Assembly (NCBI GenBank): GCA_009731375.1
Contig: BJOX01000057.1
Span: forward strand, 690,089 to 754,088
DNA length: 64,000 nt
DNA from: Paulinella micropora
Lineage: Eukaryota; Cercozoa; Imbricatea; Euglyphida
Direction: 5' to 3'
Each line of letters opens with the position of its first letter. Position 1 is the stretch's first letter. The notes under the pieces are model-generated. The model was not told the DNA's origin. It saw only the letters and a list, made by a program, of their open reading frames with translations, and ran no database searches. This document shows positions 55,517 to 64,000 of this stretch, piece after piece. The position numbers and the translations under genes were made by a program.

Positions 55517-57815
55517 TATTGGATTGTCTATAATTTTGGACAGTCTTGCCTTTTCCCTTTGATAAGGCTGCGAGTAATTTACTACATGGTAGGTCTCTAT
55601 TTTAATTAAAGTTGTTTTGTTATTTAAAGAAAGGTGCTAGTTTCTTGATTGTTCATTGTTCATGTTGAGACTTCAGCCGGGTTAGATTTGAATCACCCTT
55701 GTATTTACTGGAGGTAAGTTATCAGGAGTAGAGTCTACTCCGATATTTTTTTTGTGAAGACATGCTTACATCATTGCTGCCATCAACAATCATAGTTTTT
55801 TGCTTGCTGTTCTTGTATATTTCTTTATCATAACTATCATTAGATATTTCTTACCCACGTTCGCAGTTCTCTTCCGTGTTTGTATTATTTATCAAGTCAA
55901 ATCATATATATATCAGCAATTTGAATCGTTTTCGTGACGTTGTCCTCATCAGGGTCCGGTTTCATTGTGTCCAAGCGAACATGCAATTTAGTTTTTTCTG
56001 TTCAATTCAGCCAAGCTGTTTTNNNNNNNNNNTGTACTATCCCCAACGATAGCTCAATGGAAGAGTAAGTCGGTAATATAACCAAACACAGTCCTCAAAA
56101 AAAGAGAATGATGTCTCGTTATATTAGCTCAGTGACGCAAAGACAAAAAGCCGCCAAAAGACCAGGATCAAAGTGGCATTTCAGATGTGTCCGGCCAGAC
56201 GAAATCTATAAATAAGTTTTTTACAGGATAATTCGGGGGGTGATGTCCACAGTACCCCCTCCCAGTTTTTTATGGCGAAACTTCGTTTCCGACATAATAC
56301 GCTTTGAACTGATTTCTTTTCTGACTAAGATTCGTTTAGAGTTATGTATGAAGATACATCAACCCACGAATTAGCCGTTATAAAACAACAATGATACTTG
56401 CCCCGGTACCAATCGTATATATACTCTAGCACATTCAGTATCTATATTAAAATCTTCCTCTTTCTTCTGTCGATAAGATATTTGTGCAGTATGTCCAAGT
56501 ATAATGTTTTATGGTTGAGTAATAATGTAATGTCGCCATTTCCATATATATGTAATAACCGGTCGTCGGTTTCCATAAATACATTTACTTTTTGTGAAGA
56601 CATACCCTTGTATAAATCGGTATCATTTAATATAGTGTCAGGTGATCAAGTCTGACGACTATATCCGAAGTTGGGTTGAGTGCGCCCTAACCTTGCGATA
56701 TGCCGATACAAGTAGAGATCGATGGAATCCGGTGTAGCAGTTCATGTTATTAAAATATATCAGTTCTTGATTAGACTGTAGAGTCTTTAATGAGATCATC
56801 ATTCTGGTACTAATGCGGGTCGTATCCAGGAAACACCATCGCTCACTCAAATAGCGATCCCGTAACGGTGCTGTTTCGTGGCCGTCTCGTCTGTCTCTGC
56901 CGAAGCAAGAGAATAGAATGCCTATTTTTTGTCAGCTGAGTCTTGTTAATCTCTAGAAGAATGAATGCTGTAGTAGCTTTAATATCTAAGTAAGGTTGTC
57001 GGGACGATATTGGATCAATGCTATGTTCGCAATCGATCAGGTCCACAATACTTCTAGAGAAAAAAAATACTTACTATAGACGCCGTTTACGCGCGCGGAC
57101 TCCTTTACCTGGTGGAGGACCTCCAACCAAAGTTAAGTCTAAGGTAGACTGTTCGAGGACGTCCCAAATTTTGTGAGGGATTGCGCCTTGTGCCAAGTCA
57201 AAAGGAATGTCCAGCACCCGTCGTGGTAGTGCTTGTATGGTCCACGCGGTATTCCGAGGCTTTATCTGTGGGAGATATGGTATCATCCCATGTCTCAAGT
57301 TTCTTGGCGTCTTTATATACTGGAAGGTATTGTCTTACTTTAGGATCTTCCACTGGATCCAGACTCCTCCAGAAATGTAAGACTGGTTGTATTATTTGTG
57401 CCGTAGTCGAAATTCGATTCGATCGCGTATGGCGTTTGTCAGTGAGGTACTGCCATGACTCTCATTAGATATAAATCTGAGAGCGTGTCATCGGCTACGT
57501 GTTGAGCCGCAGGCCTCACCAAGTAAAAAGCGTCTTTGGCCCATGAAATATGTCCAATCGCATCTCCTTCTTTCCAACTAGGGTGAACGAGAGTGTCATT
57601 GCCCGCGCGAGGGTCTTGATCTCCTTCATCGCTCCCCTCTTGATGGACTCCTTGCGAACGTGCCGTCCTTATCGCCTTTCTCGGTCGGTCGTAGATAAGA
57701 TCATTTTGCGCTCTCCTTATTTGCGCCTCTACCCTTAGCGGGGTAGCTTCCCTAAACTCTGCGTTTGAGAGATAGATTCCGTTGTAAGATTCTTATGACG
57801 GGTAGTTATTGAATT
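55517..57815. other. No confident gene; possible retroelement remnants
   Basis: AT-rich to 57050 with a 10-base gap at 56023. From 57074 to 57740 the minus strand has several short frames in different phases (DAKKLETWDDTISPTDKA, HISWAKDAFYLVRPAAQHV) with protein-like composition, perhaps a decayed gag. I cannot assign them to a family. Confidence 0.35.
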
Positions 57816-58120
57816 GACAAAAAACTAAGGGGGAGCGTTAGTCATAGCTATTTCAATTTCACTCACCGTTACTTGGATAGTTGATTTGTCAATAGTGCTG
57901 GACAGTCAATATGCCAATGTTAACTGAAAGGTTTAATAAATCACTTACCAGTCATAATTGCATCAGTCTTATAATTACTTGACTTAGTCAGAGTCAGTAC
58001 GCATCAGACCAGCACCTAAGTTAGTCAGTTTTGTGACGTGGCAGTCTTTGTCGCCGCGGTTCAGTTCTTCTACTTATACGTGTTATTAAAGTGCGTTTCC
58101 ATCTTGCGTGAACAGTCTTG
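57816..58120 (+). repeat. Possible LTR, related to the one at 14.2-14.7 kb
   Basis: AAAACTAAGGGGGAGCGTTAG at 57818-57838 matches the polypurine-like string at about 14720 (minus). Both are followed, after some 260-280 bases, by similar TCAGTTCT.CTA..TA..TG and ATTAAAGTG strings. This suggests two copies of one LTR family in opposite orientation. Ends are not defined. Confidence 0.4.
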
Positions 58121-58885
58121 CTAGGTAGCCCGGATTGATCCTGAGAGGGATCGGTAAAGGTTCCATAATGGGGAGTTACTCAAAGCTGAGTGGGAAGCAG
58201 AAGACTCTCAGATCAATTACTTATAACTGTTATTAGTAAGGAGAAAAAATTTGGGTGACGAGCGGCCATGTGACGAATGCACGTAGCCTTACCATGTTCA
58301 GTAGAAGGAAGTCGAGCCCCGCCTGCTCGTTCAGCGTGACCTTGCTGACGATCACGTCCTGGCCGGACCTGACGTAGCCGACGTCAGTAGCTTACTACGT
58401 CATTGAAAATATCAATAATAAAATTGGAATAAGGACCTGAATTTTAGTACTTCTAGTAACTTCTGGCTCTATAATATGTAAATAAATATGACAAACAAGG
58501 GGGTCTACAAAACATAGACAAAGTCAGAGTGGCACACGTTCAATTAGAGACTGTGAATAATAATGTGGAAGAGAATACAAAGCATAATACGAGCCCTTGA
58601 CAAGAAAGGAGTCACAGGAGGACGGAAGAATCTCCAAAACTTGAAACTTAACCGGGGGCATGGTTGGATATCAATAAAACTCTATTAAAAAAATATATGC
58701 ACGTAGTATGATAACGTAACTTAAAGAGCGCTGAAGTAAATGACAATCAAAATATTAACAGCATGAAGAAACTGTGACTCAAAATCTGAAACATAAAAAA
58801 ACATCAACACGCGCCAGCTGCACAATAACAGTAAAACATAATACACAATATGATTACTATCATACCGAGATCTAGAGAGAGACCT

Positions 58886-58926
58886 CAGTCACTCACAGTG
58901 TGAGTCACTCACAGTGTGAGTGACTG
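58886..58926. repeat. 41-bp quasi-palindrome built from two CACTCACAGTGTGAG units
   Basis: The arms of 20 bp are inverted with one mismatch, and each half is itself near-palindromic. The surrounding 58130-59470 is AT-rich without a supported gene. Confidence 0.8.
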
Positions 58927-59473
58927 GTAAGATTTTTCAGACCATGCTTTTCATATGCTTTAGCTTCCAGCGCTATCCGGGCAAGCGCAAGTAACGTCAA
59001 GCGCATTGTATACCCACTCGCCATCCTCCGCGTTGATTATCTGCACATGTACATAGTGGCATGTAATATTTGATACATGTTTTCCCACTGAATGACTTGA
59101 TATATGCACAGAGCATGTTACGCTATAGCCAGCTATAGTAAACAAGCTCTGGCATAAGGACCGTAGGCATATGCATGCAAACGAATTATGAAACTTTCAA
59201 CGCAGGAAAAGTAGATTTACTATAGCTTTGTCACAGCTGCAGGTAGCAGAACGTAAATAGTAATAACAAGTAAACATCACAGCAGAATACAATATGTTGA
59301 ACGCGTTGCAATGATGTAGATATTTTGTATCAAATCAGACGCAGACCGCCCAAGTATAATCGTTTGAATTTGGCGAAAGGTTCCAGGGACGATCAGAGCA
59401 GGCAGAGAAAAAAGATATATTGGGTCTAAAAGAAAGGAAGAAACGACAGCAAGAACGAACTGCAACAACAGTT

Positions 59474-59474
<1 letters not shown>

Positions 59475-59514
<40 letters not shown>

Positions 59515-59522
59515 TCTTTCTA

Positions 59523-59566
<44 letters not shown>

Positions 59567-59745
59567 ATTATATATATATATATATATCACTCGCTCTCCT
59601 TCTGAGACTTCTCGCTTTTCCTCTGCTCTCGCGCTCTCTCTTTCATTGTCTCTCTTTCTGAAAAACTCTCTCCTCTGAGGACATTTACATTTATCTCTCT
59701 CCTTTCTCCTTTCCTCCCCTGCCTCCCTCCCCTGCNNNNNNNNNN
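59475..59745. repeat. CT, CA, TA microsatellites and a pyrimidine tract with gap
   Basis: (CT)n at 59480-59502, (CA)n, (CT)n, (TA)n at 59535-59586, then a TC-rich stretch to a 10-base gap at 59736-59745. From 59746 to 60305 there is unique sequence with no supported gene. Confidence 0.8.
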
Positions 59746-60315
59746 CCCCCCGGCCTCCCCACCCCCTACACACGCGCACACTCTTGACTTTTTCTGTCTA
59801 GTTCTGGCAAACTTCACTAACGTTATGAAATTGAATGCATACGCAAACAGTACCACGTTTTTCCAATCAGACCCGGGCTCATAACAAAGGGAATAAGCAT
59901 ACGCCACAGCGCTGTCGTTATGAAAGTTGAACTCGTCCTGTATAAGCCATGAGCCGGGTACCCTAACAAGAATTGATTCATTCAATATTGCTAGGTCAGA
60001 TTTCCAGACCGAAATTCTTTACTAGTGATTCAACAAAGCATTCCTCTGCCTTCAAAAACCACCAAGGCTTCAGCAAAGTTGCAGCTTCAAATTTGAAGCT
60101 ACTTAAGCCTGCAGTCTGTTACAAAGTTGCGCACTAAACATTTTTCTTGCTGCAACCATACTTGCAATATGCTGCCTTGATCTCTCGAGTTCTGTTTTTC
60201 TCTTGGGAAGAAGGAGAGGTGCAAGACGCATGCAGACACACGACCAAGGCTTAGCCGAATCACTAGTGATAGAAAGTGCAAGCATTCGGAAAGTTATTGC
60301 CTTATCGATGATGAT

Positions 60316-60734
<419 letters not shown>

Positions 60735-61142
60735 NNNNNNNNNNNNNNNNNNNNNNNNNNNNNNNNNNNNNNNNNNNNNNNNNNNNNNNNNNNNNNNNNN
60801 NNNNNNNNNNNNNNNNNNNNNNNNNNNNNNNNNNNNNNNNNNNNNNNNNNNNNNNNNNNNNNNNNNNNNNNNNNNNNNNNNNNNNNNNNNNNNNNNNNNN
60901 NNNNNNNNNNNNNNNNNNNNNNNNNNNNNNNNNNNNNNNNNNNNNNNNNNNNNNNNNNNNNNNNNNNNNNNNNNNNNNNNNNNNNNNNNNNNNNNNNNNN
61001 NNNNNNNNNNNNNNNNNNNNNNNNNNNNNNNNNNNNNNNNNNNNNNNNNNNNNNNNNNNNNNNNNNNNNNNNNNNNNNNNNNNNNNNNNNNNNNNNNNNN
61101 NNNNNNNNNNNNNNNNNNNNNNNNNNNNNNNNNNNNNNNNNN

Positions 61143-61883
<741 letters not shown>

Positions 61884-62149
61884 GGACACCGTGATAGCCC
61901 AGTGGTCAAGTTCTACCATCTGGGCCCTGTCGCCAGTTCGATTCCCGTCGGTGCCACCAGTATTTTCATTGAACATACCGATCCGTCTGGACCAGTATTT
62001 TCATTGAACATACCGGCCCGTCTGGAAGTGTTGGAACTGCCCTTGCGGGGGTGTCATTAGAGCTTATCGTCAATTCTTCGTACTCCCCTCACGGGTGAGA
62101 CGATGGAGGCGCATGTGCAGAAATGCATCAGCCATTGACAGAGAAGCAC

Positions 62150-62212
<63 letters not shown>

Positions 62213-62232
62213 CATAATTATTACAATTATTA

Positions 62233-62264
<32 letters not shown>

Positions 62265-62400
62265 TAGGGAGTACATAGGCCATCGGTCCTTTCCATGGGC
62301 TGATTGGTATAAAGCTCCTAGAGTAATGTTCTATGCCGTCACTTCCTTTATTCCACCGATTGGTGTGGAGACTTTCCTTATGGAATGGAGGACTGGATGC
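61884..62400 (+). mobile_element. SINE-like element A with internal duplication, TTA array, repeat B
   Basis: The copy starts GGACACCGTGATAGCC. The string CCAGTATTTTCATTGAACAT occurs twice, at 61957 and 61991, giving an internal ~34-bp duplication. It ends at 62148; TTA follows, then repeat B from 62266 to the gap at 62401. Confidence 0.8.
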
Positions 62401-62657
62401 NNNNNNNNNNNNNNNNNNNNNNNNNNNNNNNNNNNNNNNNNNNNNNNNNNNNNNNNNNNNNNNNNNNNNNNNNNNNNNNNNNNNNNNNNNNNNNNNNNNN
62501 NNNNNNNNNNNNNNNNNNNNNNNNNNNNNNNNNNNNNNNNNNNNNNNNNNNNNNNNNNNNNNNNNNNNNNNNNNNNNNNNNNNNNNNNNNNNNNNNNNNN
62601 NNNNNNNNNNNNNNNNNNNNNNNNNNNNNNNNNNNNNNNNNNNNNNNNNNNNNNNNN

Positions 62658-63268
<611 letters not shown>

Positions 63269-63382
63269 CTGGAGGGGTGCACAAGATGGCACTCCATGGG
63301 AAGAGGAGGTGGTTGGGCCTCTCCCCACGAAGGTGACCGCTTGGCGAGGGCGGTCACCGGGATATGCGCAACTCTCAACTGG

Positions 63383-63527
63383 GCATTTACTCGGTAGGGG
63401 TTCGGCCAGGCAGGTTGTGGGGTTGTCTGTTGGATTGTTGGTTGGCTTGTTTTTCTTGGCTGTTGGTTTGGGTCTGGTTTCCTGGTTAGCCCATTTTCGC
63501 CGAATTTCCTGCCGAGTAAATGCCTGG
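63383..63527. repeat. Inverted repeat GGCATTTACTCGG.AGG with ~108-bp spacer
   Basis: GGGCATTTACTCGGTAGG at 63382-63399 is nearly the reverse complement of CCTGCCGAGTAAATGCC at 63509-63525. It lies next to a larger hairpin. Confidence 0.7.
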
Positions 63528-63571
63528 GGGCTTCCAGTTCCGGTTTGGTGATCTTGTTGAGGTGAGCATTC

Positions 63572-63709
63572 GGAGGAAACAGTACCGAGATGGGTTGAAG
63601 ATAGGATTCACATTGAGCCGAGATGGGGCTGAGTTGACCTGTTCCAACTCGGCTCCATTTCGGCTTCATGTTAATCCTATCTTCATCCTATCTGGGTTTT
63701 GTCTCCTCC
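63572..63709. ncRNA. Candidate long hairpin RNA (about 65-bp stem, 8-nt loop)
   Basis: Arms 63597-63636 and 63645-63684 match as inverted repeats at 34 of 40 positions; four of the six differences would be G-U pairs in RNA. The stem continues outward for about 25 bp (63572-63596 with 63685-63709, about 19 of 25). Loop ACCTGTTC. Transcription is not shown; a foldback transposon remnant is the alternative. The rest, to 64000, has no supported gene. Confidence 0.5.
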
Positions 63710-64000
63710 CTATCTTCGCTTCTTCGGGGTTGCCTAACTGGAACACATGATGAGCGCACGTTGGAGAGGGGCTTCAGTCGGTCCCAATGCCTTGCCAGTG
63801 CCTTGCTGCGTTGCCGTGCCTTGCCCCATGCATTCACACCCTCCACCGTTGCACTTCTAACTGAGCCGCTTCGGCTGGGATTACTATACTTGTCTGTAAG
63901 ACCCTATAGGTACCGCTAGGTTCGCGCCTTCTATACCCACGTGGAGGAAGGAGTTTCAGCGGCACGCCGTCCGATCTGGCTCCACTCGGGGACACCCGTA

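Noticed and set aside
56040-56112. tRNA-like string GATAGCTCAATGGAAGAG
   Set aside because: It resembles a D-arm/A box, but no B box or acceptor stem follows in the next 80 bases.
57074-57740. Gag gene on the minus strand
   Set aside because: Protein-like pieces exist in several phases, but no zinc knuckle, protease or other diagnostic motif was found, so it is described only as a possible remnant.

Overview
This window is nuclear DNA of a microbial eukaryote, probably an alga or other protist. The genes are split by GT-AG introns. There are copia-type and non-LTR retrotransposons, tRNA-derived SINE-like repeats, and a very large amount of simple repeat. I see no operons, no Shine-Dalgarno sites and no organelle genes, and I cannot name the species. 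Many open frames reading Leu-Ser-Ile-Tyr, Tyr-Ile-His-Thr, Val-Cys-Met-Tyr or poly-Ile are translated microsatellites and are left out. Fifteen runs of N interrupt the sequence, several next to homopolymers.

Three host genes are well supported. (1) A plus-strand gene enters from the left edge and ends at 12554. It encodes a giant protein (at least ~2,640 residues) with a long helical N-terminal part, a SecA-like ATPase motor, a von Willebrand A (vWA) domain with an intact MIDAS, and two C-terminal copies of a ~55-residue SH3/KOW-like module. I traced eight exons with matching phases; one frameshift lies in the vWA exon at 8098. (2) An intronless 513-residue membrane protein lies at 28036-29577 (+). 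(3) A 22-exon minus-strand gene (46191 to 34021) encodes a TPR-SET-MYND protein of about 826 residues. Its 22 exons (38-584 bp) are islands in introns made mostly of TATG/CATA, TATC/GATA, GA and TAG repeats. All donors, acceptors and phases fit, and the summed length is exactly divisible by three. A fourth gene contributes only its last three exons at 49687-50395 (+).

Between the genes are degraded mobile elements. One copia-type element on the minus strand (15412-22337) carries a precise internal inversion of part of its reverse transcriptase. A second copia-type fragment (minus, 24054-27185) and a third (plus, 31030-31690) are also broken. A nearly intact non-LTR element at 50965-54651 (minus) has a 1050-residue ORF with RT, a zinc motif and a restriction-like endonuclease. 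It sits inside a GATA microsatellite. An internally deleted relative (39769-40290) sits in another GATA array with the same 3' junction. A non-LTR relic occupies 46560-47830 (minus). SINE-like units with TTA tails are clustered at 9.2-11.4 kb and 60.3-63.3 kb, and units with CAA tails at 48.1-49.7 kb.

The main biological theme is the relation between splice sites and microsatellites. Many introns begin with a GTATGT donor that runs straight into a (GTAT)n array. Exon edges are repeatedly found as decayed duplicate copies inside the neighbouring intron. This suggests that splice donors seed repeat growth, and that repeat-mediated duplication copies exon borders.
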